From: Pseudoalteromonas galatheae
Lineage (GTDB): Bacteria > Pseudomonadota > Gammaproteobacteria > Enterobacterales > Alteromonadaceae
Direction: 5' to 3'
NCBI RefSeq assembly: GCF_005886105.2
Contig: NZ_PNCO02000001.1
Location: forward strand, 3,820,001-3,884,000
DNA length: 64,000 bases
In this document: piece after piece, positions 28,401 to 36,999 of the stretch
Layout: every line of letters starts with the position of its first letter
How positions within the stretch are numbered: position 1 is the first letter of the stretch
Made by a program: the position numbers and the translations under genes
The notes under the pieces: generated by a model
The model's database searches: none
What the model saw: the letters and a program-made list of their open reading frames with translations, nothing else
What the model was told of the DNA's origin: nothing

Positions 28401-28761
28401 TCAAAGGGTAGATGTAATCGAGCCGCATACCTGGCGCCGCCCCGATGTTTCGCAGAATTTGACTGCTGTCGAAAAGTGGTCTCGCGAGCTGTTCGAAGCG
28501 AGCTTGAGATAGCTCTGACTGATCTGAAAGTGCAATACCTAACCCTCTGACCAACTGAACATTTTTTGCCAAAATTCCTTCCATTTTGGTACGGTAGACA
28601 TTTACTTCCTCAGTTGAGCGGCTCTTTTCTATCGCGATTAAGCGGCGATAGTTTACTTGATCAACATACCATGCCACCGCGATGATCACGACTAGCAACA
28701 GCCAGAAGCTATATTTTACAAAGCGAAATTTAAGTGGTGATGTTGATAGTTCAGAGATCAT
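25405..28761 (-). CDS. Hybrid sensor histidine kinase with CHASE-like, PAS, GAF and receiver domains (1118 aa)
   Basis: Two membrane helices (about 15-35 and 266-288) bracket a periplasmic CHASE-like region. A PAS domain with a PAC-like end (about 295-415), a GAF domain (about 440-600), the kinase core and a receiver follow. The phosphorylated His is His616 in MSHEIRTPLNG. ATP-binding boxes are NNLLSNAIKFTHDG, VEDTGIGISKDKL and GGTGLGLTIAKQL. The receiver near 990-1105 has Asp1033 in MDCQMPVMDG. No separate HPt domain is visible, so signal output needs a partner. No response regulator is adjacent. Signal unknown. Confidence 0.95.
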   Translation of the reverse strand: MISELSTSPLKFRFVKYSFWLLLVVIIAVAWYVDQVNYRRLIAIEKSRSTEEVNVYRTKMEGILAKNVQLVRGLGIALSDQSELSQARFEQLARPLFDSSQILRNIGAAPGMRLDYIYPLKGNEKAVGLDYQTHPTQKYGALLAKESREIVMAGPLELIQGGTGLIARVPVYTEKTQFWGLLSVVLDMDNLYQQANFTALESQYLIAIQGVDGKGREGDYFYGNPDIHALAPISFKVNVPSGEWALYAVPRIGWHPEATAVWPFRLAIIALIIIVVGAFIFINQLLSQLQRNALSLTNMGMLAEVGAWEINIKTRDIIWSDVTRNIFCVPRQFQPTWMNTTEFFKAGLHRKRLQDCVDDLIKTGHEFEEEFIIQTHDIRKLWVLVKARAIRRGKRTTHIFGSIQNIHKRKMMEIEHDKFAKNNELLAYLSSHEAILNNHLNQALSLCADACKKGAEVNRVSIWQFNDDKNFLIPVCFSHATADSLEHFPPWRKAIASEFFSEIEKGQLIAAEQAKTHPATMALTTTYLEPFEIKAMLCCPISHKNQNLGVLCAEYDVVSPAWGQSDIRLIKSIAAMLGSLFINKVHQKAKNQAIIDKDLAEQSAKMKAEFLASMSHEIRTPLNGVMGMVELVMHSQLTPTQHHQLSLAHGSAKSLLTIINDILDFSKIEAGKLTIEFVEFDLIEMLSSMLSGFVNAADTNNNRLHIDLSGMKIQSAQTDPNRLKQILNNLLSNAIKFTHDGSVTLSCHTEQAGDQTWLWCSVEDTGIGISKDKLNKVFDSFTQADLSTTRQYGGTGLGLTIAKQLSQLLGGDLQAFSKEHVGSTFSCNVLLTEAKPITVHEKSDNSTLYILTDTDEDYSKLLKPWHITCLHMQQLDMLMTQLQQPSSHLAVILDAKLLDAAPRKMQQALKTQLAQQQIVHVIAFEQQSRETLSLFSSCEQIYYPITPHAALQVFNSDYQDPDKPKYAKTDSSSGTNPLLECSILLVEDNRINQTVAMTMLERLGAKVVCQENGELALAHLQSTSKSYDVILMDCQMPVMDGYQAAQQIRQGVAGKTHQHSVIVALTANAMQGDREKCLDAGMDDYLTKPIDFEALKAKLLQIKPQQTTQTPSPTVQQS

Positions 28762-28956
28762 GGTGCTTCTGTGTTTAAGATGATGACTTAACTATAGTTC
28801 AGTCCTCACAAAGCGAAATCTAATTGACTAAAATAAAACGCTTTAACCTGATTGCCTTATATCTGTGACACAGTCGAGAATATTGGTTTATTGGCTGATG
28901 ACATGATATATCTTCTAGACATAAATTAGCGCTGAATACATTGTGAAAGGATAGCC

Positions 28957-31251
28957 ATGCTTACTTGGATTAAACGAATTGTTGTTGTACTGCTGTTACT
29001 CGTATTATTAGGGACTGCCACTATCTATGGTCTGCTAGCTTTGAGTTTACCTGCGCTTGATGGAAAAGGAAGTGCTACCACGATAGATAGTACCGTGACG
29101 ATCGCGCGAGATGCGATAGGGCAAGCGGTGGTGTCGGCGGACTCGCGAGCGGATGCATCTTATGGCTTAGGTTTTGCGCATGGTCAAGATCGCTTTTTTC
29201 AAATGGATTTATTGCGCCGTAATGCGGCAGGTGAGTTGAGTGAGTTGTTCGGCTCAGCAGCAATAAATCTTGATGAAAGCATGCGATTTCATCAGTTTAG
29301 GAAGCGGGCAAAGCTTATTGTGATGTCTTTACCGGAATCATATCAACTAATGCTTGAACGTTACACGCAAGGCGTAAATGATGGTCGGGCGCAGTCTGGA
29401 TTTACTAGCTTTGAGTATTTGTTACTTGGAGCTACGCCAAAACCTTGGCTGCCAGAGGATAGTTTGCTGGTTATTTTCAGTATGTATTTAGATCTACAAA
29501 CGGCAAACTTTGAACGCGATGAAGCTTTGATAGCTCTTAAGCAGCAGTACGGTCAAGGTATGCTCGATTTCATTTTGCAGCCCAGTCACCATCAAGCTGC
29601 GTTGGATGGCAGTGTAATAACCGCACCAACTGCTGCAATTCCGGTTATCGAGCCTCAGCTGGCACAACATCAACCCTCGCATATTGAAGATATACCACTT
29701 TATGGTAGTAATAACTGGGCGGTAACTGGTGCGCTAACGAAAACGGGAGCAGCAATGTTATCGGACGATATGCATTTGGGCTTAACCGTGCCATCAATTT
29801 GGTATCGCGCACAGCTAAACTATCAGGAGCGAGGCAAAGAGGTACAAGTAACAGGTGTGTCTTTACCTGGTGCACCTGCTATTGTTGTTGGTAGCAATCA
29901 TCACATCGCATGGGGGTTTACGAATGGCTATTTAGATGCTGCCGATTGGGTTGAACTTAATAGCGACACCAAAACACAGCAGATTGCTGAAGAGATTATG
30001 TTACCCAGCGGTGAGGTGCATACCTATCAGTTGGAAATGAGTGCCTTTGGCCCAGTAAAACAGGTAGGTGATAAAAAGTTCGCGCTCAGCTGGGTTGCGC
30101 ACCAGCCTTATGCAGTCAATTTAGAGCTTTTACAGTTTGAGCTGTTTTCTGAAGTTGGAGAAGCGACTGCGCACGCAAAAAATGTTGGCATTCCAGTCCA
30201 AAATTTGGTGGTAGTCGATAGTCAAGGTAGTGCTGCGTGGACGCCGATAGGTGCTATTCCCGCTCGCAAGTTTACTCGTGACACTGCGCTGAAGCAGGAA
30301 GAATATGAATCTGCTTGGCAAAACAACGAGCGCATTCGCCCGGTGGTACAAAACCCAGAAAGCGGTAAGTTATGGACTGCAAACGCTCGAGTTGTGTCTA
30401 CCGAAGATAATCAGCGCTTTGGGGATGGAGGCTACGCACCGGGAGCGCGTGCAGTACAGATCCGGGACGGTTTGATAAGTAAACAAGTGTTCAGTGAAGC
30501 CGATTTTTATCAGTTACAATTGGATAACCAAGCAAAGTTTTTAACGCCGTGGCATGAGCGCTTAGTCAAGTTATTGCAAACGCAAGACTCAACGTCTTTT
30601 GAAAAAGACTTAAGGCTACTTAAAGATTGGCAGGGTTGCGCTTGCGCAGATTCGGTTGGCTACACTTTAGTGAAAGCCTATCGTAATGCGTTGATAGACA
30701 CTCTATATGCGCCGTTAGAGCAATATTTACAAACGCAGAGCTTGTCGCTGAAATCTGTTAAAGGTTATTTCGAACCAGGCCTTTGGCAGCTGTTAAATGA
30801 GCAGCCAAATAGCTGGCTTGGCGCGCATAGCAGCTGGAATGAACTCGAGCTGGCAGCATATCAACTCGCTAAGCAAAAACTCAGCGAGCGCTACGGCAGT
30901 AATATGGCGGCTTGGCGTTGGGGTGATGTGAATGCACTCAAAGTGCAGCACCCATTCTCCAAACAAATGCCAATGCTCAGTGGGTTATTGGATATGCCAA
31001 CTACGCAGGCCTTTGGTGATACCTTTATGCCAGCGGTGCAAGGTAAAGCATTTGGTGCGTCACAGCGTTTTATTGCTCAGCCTGGTCACTTAGAAAATGC
31101 GATTCTGACGGTTGCTGGTGGCCAAAGTGGACATCCGTTATCGCCATTTTATCGTACCGGGTTTAATGACTATGCCGAAGGGGGAGATACTCCTCTGTTA
31201 CCAAGCAAAATAACCCATCAGATAGTTATCACACCTAATTCCTCTAAGTAA
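28957..31251 (+). CDS. Penicillin acylase family (S45) hydrolase (764 aa)
   Basis: An N-terminal membrane or signal segment is followed by the alpha chain. The autocatalytic cleavage site is before Ser251 in YGSNNWAV, which becomes the N-terminal nucleophile of the beta chain. LSDDMHLGLTVPSIWY and WGFTNG(Y/N) motifs are typical of N-terminal-nucleophile acylases, including penicillin G acylases and acyl-homoserine-lactone acylases. Periplasmic. Likely substrates are N-acyl amides, but lactone signalling is not proven. AAAGGA precedes the start. Single gene. Confidence 0.9.
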   Translation: MLTWIKRIVVVLLLLVLLGTATIYGLLALSLPALDGKGSATTIDSTVTIARDAIGQAVVSADSRADASYGLGFAHGQDRFFQMDLLRRNAAGELSELFGSAAINLDESMRFHQFRKRAKLIVMSLPESYQLMLERYTQGVNDGRAQSGFTSFEYLLLGATPKPWLPEDSLLVIFSMYLDLQTANFERDEALIALKQQYGQGMLDFILQPSHHQAALDGSVITAPTAAIPVIEPQLAQHQPSHIEDIPLYGSNNWAVTGALTKTGAAMLSDDMHLGLTVPSIWYRAQLNYQERGKEVQVTGVSLPGAPAIVVGSNHHIAWGFTNGYLDAADWVELNSDTKTQQIAEEIMLPSGEVHTYQLEMSAFGPVKQVGDKKFALSWVAHQPYAVNLELLQFELFSEVGEATAHAKNVGIPVQNLVVVDSQGSAAWTPIGAIPARKFTRDTALKQEEYESAWQNNERIRPVVQNPESGKLWTANARVVSTEDNQRFGDGGYAPGARAVQIRDGLISKQVFSEADFYQLQLDNQAKFLTPWHERLVKLLQTQDSTSFEKDLRLLKDWQGCACADSVGYTLVKAYRNALIDTLYAPLEQYLQTQSLSLKSVKGYFEPGLWQLLNEQPNSWLGAHSSWNELELAAYQLAKQKLSERYGSNMAAWRWGDVNALKVQHPFSKQMPMLSGLLDMPTTQAFGDTFMPAVQGKAFGASQRFIAQPGHLENAILTVAGGQSGHPLSPFYRTGFNDYAEGGDTPLLPSKITHQIVITPNSSK

Positions 31252-31278
31252 AATAAATTTATAGAATGTATGAGGGAG

Positions 31279-32349
31279 TTAACTTACTCCCTCCGATACG
31301 CGCAAAATCGGCGCTGCAGTAATCCGGTTTCGTCCAGAGTGTTTGCTGTCATAAAGTGCTGCATCGGCATGTTGAATGATGACCTCAAAAGATTGGCTGG
31401 GATCCCAACTGGCAACGCCAAAACTCATGGTGACTTTAAGAATTTCGTTTTCAAAGCTTATGGCTTCAACGGCTCGTCGTAACTTTTCCATACGCTGCAT
31501 TGCCTCTCCGCAAGAGCAAGGTGCCAGCACGATTAAAAACTCTTCGCCGCCCCAACGAACGGCAATATCCGCAGGGTAAATATGTGCTTTAATCGTTTCG
31601 GCCACGCTTTTTAAGATTTGATCTCCTTTGTCATGGCCAAAGGTGTCATTGATTTTTTTGAAGTGGTCAATATCCGCCATTACTAAACATAAAGGAGAGT
31701 GAGTAGAGATACAGCTTTCTTTCGCGTGAGTGATAAGCTCGCGCGCATAGCGGCGGTTGAACATTTGTGTGAGTGGGTCGTGTGCAGCGAGTTCTTCTAA
31801 TTTATCTCTTTGTTGCACCGTCATTTTTCGTATGTGGCTGATCGTATAAATCATGGGTATACCGCATATGAGTACGTTGGCAAAATGCACGTACGGGAGC
31901 AACTGTTGATAGCGATATTGATAGGCAATATCACCGAACAACAACTCCAAGGCTGCGAATAGTGTGATCAACACAACGGAATAAATAACGGCATTACGTA
32001 ACCTGAGTTGGTAATCTAACAACATAAGGCAAGATACTGTCCAGAGGTAGTATTGAAATCCAAGTGACATACCTAAGTAGGCACATACCAGTGTTGCATG
32101 TATGGCCACTTCTAGACAGAAAACCCGCAGTGCGATAGAGGGTTTACTCGCATCAATGAGTTTAATTCCGGTGTACCACATCAGCACACTCCACACATTG
32201 ACCAAAGCGAGTATGTTCACCTCTAGATGCCAAAACACACCTATAAGACCGGCATGTAGCCACATGCAATACAAAGCCACGCGTCGTAATAATGCAAATT
32301 TTAATGCTTCTACTTGGTCTGGTTTGCTGTAAGGGTGGTATTTAGTCAA
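31279..32349 (-). CDS. Membrane diguanylate cyclase (356 aa)
   Basis: About six hydrophobic helices (residues about 25-180) lead to a GGDEF domain with the active GGEEF at residues 267-271. The phosphate/substrate blocks are ADIDHFKKINDTFGHDKGDQIL. It makes cyclic di-GMP. The inhibitory RXXD site is not present: the residues before the signature read YPADIAVRW, so product inhibition is not expected at this site. Converges on the acylase gene. Confidence 0.92.
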   Translation of the reverse strand: MTKYHPYSKPDQVEALKFALLRRVALYCMWLHAGLIGVFWHLEVNILALVNVWSVLMWYTGIKLIDASKPSIALRVFCLEVAIHATLVCAYLGMSLGFQYYLWTVSCLMLLDYQLRLRNAVIYSVVLITLFAALELLFGDIAYQYRYQQLLPYVHFANVLICGIPMIYTISHIRKMTVQQRDKLEELAAHDPLTQMFNRRYARELITHAKESCISTHSPLCLVMADIDHFKKINDTFGHDKGDQILKSVAETIKAHIYPADIAVRWGGEEFLIVLAPCSCGEAMQRMEKLRRAVEAISFENEILKVTMSFGVASWDPSQSFEVIIQHADAALYDSKHSGRNRITAAPILRVSEGVS

Positions 32350-32506
32350 ACGTAAGCTCTTGTGGTGTTCACAATAAAATAAGTATAGAAGCTCTATTGT
32401 GATTTGCCGTCTATTTGGCCTAAGCTCAGTTTATTCGCTCAGCATTCAGCAAGGTTGGCTGTAGTAGAGTGAGAGATAGGTAGATAACATAAGCTTTGGA
32501 GTTGAT

Positions 32507-34033
32507 ATGTCTATAGAAAAAGCGCGGATCACGCTATGTAACTTAGAAAAGTCTGACTACGATCAGGTCAAGTCATTAATGGATGAAGCTTACCCTGATC
32601 TTGGTGGTGCTTGGCCTAGTCATACGATATTTAGGTTGATTGACCAGTTTCCTGAGGGACAGATCGGCGTGAAAGATGGCGATCGTATAGTGGGTATTGC
32701 GTTGAGTGTTCAAGTTGACTATCAAACCTTTTCTAACCCACATACTTATGAAGATATTGTTGATGCGCATAGCCGAATCTTCAGTGATAGTAATGCCGAT
32801 GCACTGTACGGACTTGATGTAGTGATAGCCAAAAGCCACCGTGGTCTGCGTCTCGGTCGGCGACTGTATGATGCCCGTAAAGAGCTTTGTCGTCAGTACA
32901 ACTTACGTGCGATTTTAGCTGGTGGTCGGATCCCGCTTTATAAGCAATTCCGTGGCAGTATGTCGCCAATGGAGTATATAAACAAAGTCGACCATAAAGA
33001 ATTACACGACCCCATTCTAAGCTTCCAACTTGCCAACGATTTCCAAGTAAAGCGATTGTTGAAACAGTATCTACCGGAAGATCAAGACTCCGAAGGCTAT
33101 GCGACGCTGTTGGAGTGGAATAACATTCTCTTCGAGCCTACCGATACTGTGATCGAAAGTAAAAAAACCATTGTCAGAGTAGGGGCGGTACAGTGGCAAA
33201 TGCGCCGGGTGGAATCAGTAGAGGAGCTCATGCAACAGGTAGAGTATTTTGTGGACACAGTCTCTGATTATCAAAGTGACTTTATCCTGTTTCCTGAATT
33301 TTTTAACGCGCCCCTAATGGGCCTTGGAAGCTATAAAAATCAGACCGAAGCTATCCGAGCATTAGCAACGTATACAGAGCAGTTTAGAGCCGCTATGTCG
33401 CAAATGGCGATTGAGTACAATGCCAATATTATCACGGGCTCTATGCCGCTGCTTGAGGGCGATAAACTTTATAACGTCAGTTACTTGTGTCACCGCTCCG
33501 GCAAAGTGGATGAACAACGTAAAATTCATATTACCCCTCACGAAGACTACGATTGGGTTATCAAAGGTGGCGATAAAATTGAAGTGTTCGATACGGATGC
33601 GGGCCGAGTGGGGATCCAAGTATGCTACGACGTGGAGTTTCCAGAGCTATCGCGGATCATGGCTGAAAAAGGGCTGGATATTTTGTTTGTACCATTTTGG
33701 ACTGACACAAAAAACAGCTATTTAAGGGTAAGGCACTGCGCGCAGGCCCGCGCGGTTGAAAACGAATGCTACGTTGTTATCGCAGGAAGCGTTGGTAACT
33801 TGCCACAGGTAGAAAGCCTAGATGTGCAGTACGCCCAGTCAGCGGTGTTGACGCCATCGGACTTTGCTTTTCCTCATGATGCCGCACTCAACGAAGCAAC
33901 ACCAAATACGGAAATGCTGTTATTTAGTGACTTAGACTTAGATAAACTCAAAATATTGCATAGTGAAGGAACGGTGCGTAATTTACGAGACCGAAGAAAA
34001 GACCTGTATTCTGTGGAGTTGAAACAAAAATAG
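32507..34033 (+). CDS. GNAT acetyltransferase fused to carbon-nitrogen hydrolase (508 aa)
   Basis: Residues about 1-210 form a GNAT domain (GLDVVIAKSHRGLRLGRRLY is the acetyl-CoA pyrophosphate loop). Residues 220-505 form a nitrilase/CN-hydrolase domain with the triad Glu264 (FPEFF), Lys339 (RKIHITPHE) and Cys373 (QVCYDVEFPE). Nitrilase-superfamily enzymes cut amides, nitriles or carbamyl groups. One base separates its stop from the sugE-like gene, so the two are in an operon. Together they may process and export a small nitrogen compound; no substrate is known. Confidence 0.9.
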   Translation: MSIEKARITLCNLEKSDYDQVKSLMDEAYPDLGGAWPSHTIFRLIDQFPEGQIGVKDGDRIVGIALSVQVDYQTFSNPHTYEDIVDAHSRIFSDSNADALYGLDVVIAKSHRGLRLGRRLYDARKELCRQYNLRAILAGGRIPLYKQFRGSMSPMEYINKVDHKELHDPILSFQLANDFQVKRLLKQYLPEDQDSEGYATLLEWNNILFEPTDTVIESKKTIVRVGAVQWQMRRVESVEELMQQVEYFVDTVSDYQSDFILFPEFFNAPLMGLGSYKNQTEAIRALATYTEQFRAAMSQMAIEYNANIITGSMPLLEGDKLYNVSYLCHRSGKVDEQRKIHITPHEDYDWVIKGGDKIEVFDTDAGRVGIQVCYDVEFPELSRIMAEKGLDILFVPFWTDTKNSYLRVRHCAQARAVENECYVVIAGSVGNLPQVESLDVQYAQSAVLTPSDFAFPHDAALNEATPNTEMLLFSDLDLDKLKILHSEGTVRNLRDRRKDLYSVELKQK

Positions 34034-34034
34034 T

Positions 34035-34349
34035 ATGGCGTGGGTTTATTTAATTATGGCTGGCTTGTTTGAAATAGGGTGGCCCGTTGGTCTGAAAATG
34101 GCTCAGCAAGCCGATACTCGTTGGTTAGGTATAGTGATAGCCGTTGGTTTTATGGCCTTGAGTGGTTGGATGTTATGGCTGGCACAAAAACAAATTCCAC
34201 TGGGTACCTCGTATGCGGTGTGGACGGGTATTGGCGCGGCTGGCACATTCTTAGTGGGTATCTTTTTCTACGGTGACCCAAGTAGTTTTATGCGCTACTT
34301 GGGCGTGTTACTTATCATCAGTGGGGTTGTGGTACTTAAGTTAGCATAA
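34035..34349 (+). CDS. sugE: SMR-family guanidinium exporter, Gdx/SugE-like (104 aa)
   Basis: Four transmembrane helices, 104 residues. Glu13 in the first helix, Gly10, Trp16, Tyr60 and Trp63 match the Gdx (SugE) signature residues, and IPLGTSYAVWTGIGA is typical. Gdx exchanges guanidinium for protons. No guanidine riboswitch is apparent to me upstream of the operon. It is in an operon with the GNAT-nitrilase fusion and convergent with the EamA gene downstream (14-base overlap). Confidence 0.85.
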   Translation: MAWVYLIMAGLFEIGWPVGLKMAQQADTRWLGIVIAVGFMALSGWMLWLAQKQIPLGTSYAVWTGIGAAGTFLVGIFFYGDPSSFMRYLGVLLIISGVVVLKLA

Positions 34350-35229
34350 CCAAAATAGCGGCGATGGCGATGAGGAAGAGCCCCATTGAGTCGCGCTTCC
34401 TTACCGGTGCTTTGAGCCATAAGAAAGAGATAAGCAAAGTGAAAAACACTTCGATTTGGCCGAGTGTTTTTACGTACGCTACATGCTCTAGGCTCATTGC
34501 GCTAAACCAGCCTATAGAACCGATGCAACTGCTAACACTAATGGCCAGCGTCAGTTTGCGGCGTTGCCACAGTACGCGCCAAGAGTGTGCTTCGCGTATC
34601 GTCAAATACATACTCAACATCACAGTTTGGCAAACCAGTACTAACAATAACACCCAGGCTGCACTGTAAGGAAAAGGTAGGCCCGATGCGATACTGGCTT
34701 CACGTACCCAAAGAGAAGTGAGCGCGAAGCTTGTTCCACAGGCAAGTCCCACTAGTGCGGTTTTCCCATTGAAAGCACGCAGGCTAAACCCACTTAATAA
34801 CAACACCGCGATGGCACCAATAAAGACACCAAGCCAACCAAGTAGAGTTAAGCTAGAGCCAAAAAAGAGCACGCCCAAAATTGCCGCCACGAGTGCCTCA
34901 CTCTTCGCAAGTCCAGCACCTATGGCGTAATTACTCTGCTTAAACAGCACCACCATTAACCCCGTCGCGATGATCTGCATGACACTGGCCCCCAGTACAT
35001 AGGCAAGAAAATCATTGCTAATGACAAGTGGCCCTGCGGGAGCAATCAGGTAAAGACTCCATAGATATAACCCTGCGAGTGGACTGGCTAGAATAAATCT
35101 TGCTAGGGTGACACTGGCTGTGGAGGCGCTTTCACTCAATTTGCTCTGAAAGGCATTTCGCCAAGCCTGAGAAAAAGCAGCTAGCAAGGTGAATAAAATC
35201 CACATAAAAACTGTCCCTACAATGCTCAA
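34336..35229 (-). CDS. EamA/DMT-family transporter (297 aa)
   Basis: About ten transmembrane helices in two EamA repeats. Examples are FTLLAAFSQAWRNAFQSKL, GAGLAKSEALVAAILGVLFFG and the late HVAYVKTLGQIEVFFTLLISF, the last being a conserved feature of the second repeat. A start eight residues later (35205) is an alternative. Substrate unknown. The 276 bases upstream, to 35505, contain AT-rich sequence with no clear site. Confidence 0.88.
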   Translation of the reverse strand: MSIVGTVFMWILFTLLAAFSQAWRNAFQSKLSESASTASVTLARFILASPLAGLYLWSLYLIAPAGPLVISNDFLAYVLGASVMQIIATGLMVVLFKQSNYAIGAGLAKSEALVAAILGVLFFGSSLTLLGWLGVFIGAIAVLLLSGFSLRAFNGKTALVGLACGTSFALTSLWVREASIASGLPFPYSAAWVLLLVLVCQTVMLSMYLTIREAHSWRVLWQRRKLTLAISVSSCIGSIGWFSAMSLEHVAYVKTLGQIEVFFTLLISFLWLKAPVRKRDSMGLFLIAIAAILVMLT

Positions 35230-35505
35230 ATGTAAATCAGCATACCGGAACGGAGCTTATCTGGATAAATGAATTATCGTGATAGTGAAAATAATTCATT
35301 TATTTAAGGTGATAGCAGATTGCACTACTGACTTGGTACCGCGACAATTTGCCACATGGTTAATTTCCAATATCACGATATGATTAAGATCGATGCTACA
35401 AGATTGGGCCATAGGTTCGGGTATCACGTATCCACTTATGGCTTTTCTTTTTAACGCTATTCTGCTCTACTGAGTTGAATAATCAAAAGGTTGAAGGAGT
35501 ATCTT

Positions 35506-35892
35506 GTGGGTATACTAATCATCTGTGCAATTCTTGCCATCTTACTACCTTATTTTGCCAAAATTCCTGTGGCAGTAGCGATGAACAAAGAAGGGGGCTA
35601 TGACAACAAGCACCCACGTGAACAGCAAAAGAAACTGACAGGGCTTGGAGCAAGAGCGCTGGCTGCGCATCAAAACTGCTTTGAATCATTAGCTGTTTTT
35701 GCTGTCGCCTTGGCCGTTGCGTTCGGCACCCAAACCTATACTCCTCTGGTCGAATGGCTAGCCATCGGACATATTGTCGCACGAGCACTGTATTGTGTGC
35801 TGTATTGGGCGAATATTGATGTGCTGCGTTCTATCGTATGGGCGCTCGGACTTGGCTGTGCCATTGCCATTATTGTGGTGTGTGGTTTGTAG
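35506..35892 (+). CDS. MAPEG family membrane protein (128 aa)
   Basis: Four hydrophobic helices with REQQKKLTGLGARALAAHQNCFESLAVFA, the conserved MAPEG loop with RA..N..E. MAPEG proteins include glutathione-dependent membrane enzymes; a glutathione role here is unproven. I place the start at the GTG at 35506, six bases after AAGGAG. A longer reading from TTG 35491 would begin within that ribosome site. Confidence 0.8.
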   Translation: MGILIICAILAILLPYFAKIPVAVAMNKEGGYDNKHPREQQKKLTGLGARALAAHQNCFESLAVFAVALAVAFGTQTYTPLVEWLAIGHIVARALYCVLYWANIDVLRSIVWALGLGCAIAIIVVCGL

Positions 35893-35915
35893 TCGTTCTT
35901 TGCGTGACTCCACAC

Positions 35916-36614
35916 TTAGGTCAACTGAATTAACTCTGCTGAAATCTCTTTCACTTCAGTAGAGTTAACCTCCAATTGTGTCAATGCTAAGTTTGCAATA
36001 CGCACTCGGTATAAATCGATAACCCGATAACCACAGTAATGTGCCATTCTTCTAATCTGGCGATTGAGCCCTTGGCGTAACACTATTTTAAAGCGGTCAT
36101 GAGCGATTTGTTCAACAGTACAGGGCAGGGTTATTTGCCCCTTCACTGGCACGCCGGCTGCCATTTTAAGGCAAAAATCTGGGTCCAGAGGCTTATCAAC
36201 TTGCACCTCATATTCTTTCTCTTGATGATGGTCTGGGTGGATTAATTGCTGACACAGTGCCCCATCATTGGTGAGGAGTAGTAATCCTCGACTGTCTTTA
36301 TCTAACCGACCTATTGGATACACACGACATGACTCTGGTAGTACATGGTAGATACTGGCAGGGTCATCTGGGTTTACTTTGCAGTCTATACCAACAGGTT
36401 TATGGTAAACAAAGAGTCTTCTCGCTTGTGGCGGCGCGACCGGTTCACCATCGACCATAATGCAATCGGTCAAATTGATATGATCTATGTGATTGGCCAA
36501 GCGGCCATTTACAGTCACTCTTGCTGTATCAATTAGGCGAGACGCTTGTCGCCTAGAGCAAACACCGCAGTGGCTGAGATATTTAGCCAAACGCATCGGA
36601 TAGGACATAGACAT
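35916..36614 (-). CDS. rluF: rRNA pseudouridine synthase, RsuA/RluF type (232 aa)
   Basis: An N-terminal S4 RNA-binding domain (MRLAKYLSHCGVCSRRQASRLI...) is followed by the catalytic domain with the aspartate motif YPIGRLDKDSRGLLLLTND. RQGLNRQIRRMAHYCGYRVIDLYR is the second conserved block. Layout and length match RluF, which makes pseudouridine 2604 in 23S rRNA; RluB and RluE are the alternatives in this family. Three in-frame ATG codons near the start make the first residues uncertain. Confidence 0.82.
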   Translation of the reverse strand: MSMSYPMRLAKYLSHCGVCSRRQASRLIDTARVTVNGRLANHIDHINLTDCIMVDGEPVAPPQARRLFVYHKPVGIDCKVNPDDPASIYHVLPESCRVYPIGRLDKDSRGLLLLTNDGALCQQLIHPDHHQEKEYEVQVDKPLDPDFCLKMAAGVPVKGQITLPCTVEQIAHDRFKIVLRQGLNRQIRRMAHYCGYRVIDLYRVRIANLALTQLEVNSTEVKEISAELIQLT

Positions 36615-36690
36615 TCACATGATCAAAAAGAGATAACAGCGCGTATTGTAGGGCAACAAACTGTTTGGATCTATGCATGGGAGACTATCA

Positions 36691-36996
36691 ATGGCCATTG
36701 CGTTTTCAAAGTTAAAACAGCATCAACCGCTGCAAAAGGTAATAGTGCATTCCATTGATTTAGCGCTTTATCAAGTCAGCGTGCTTATTAATAACGTGGA
36801 ATATTATGTCACGGAAGAAAATGGCGAATTTTTAAAAGCACACAACCCGCTGCAAATTCAAAAACGTCTGCTTGATATTAGCTACCTAGAAATGGTGATT
36901 AGGCATCAAAGTGCTTATGACGAAATGATAGGGCACCCAGTATCAGCAGATGATAATACGCTGGAAGTACCCTTTGGCCGTAATGACCTACTGTAA
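36691..36996 (+). CDS. DUF6482 family protein (101 aa)
   Basis: A short soluble protein with ALYQVSVLINNVEYYVTEENGEFL and RHQSAYDEMIG near the end, which I associate with the DUF6482 family of unknown function. The ATG at 36691 has GGGAG seven bases before it; a frame from 36673 adds six residues without a ribosome site. Divergent from the pseudouridine synthase gene and converging on the RmlD-like gene. Confidence 0.72.
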   Translation: MAIAFSKLKQHQPLQKVIVHSIDLALYQVSVLINNVEYYVTEENGEFLKAHNPLQIQKRLLDISYLEMVIRHQSAYDEMIGHPVSADDNTLEVPFGRNDLL

Positions 36997-36999
36997 GCG

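Noticed and set aside
28957..31251. Quorum-quenching acyl-homoserine lactone acylase
   Set aside because: The S45 family includes penicillin, cephalosporin and lactone acylases. The sequence does not single out lactone specificity, so only the family is called.
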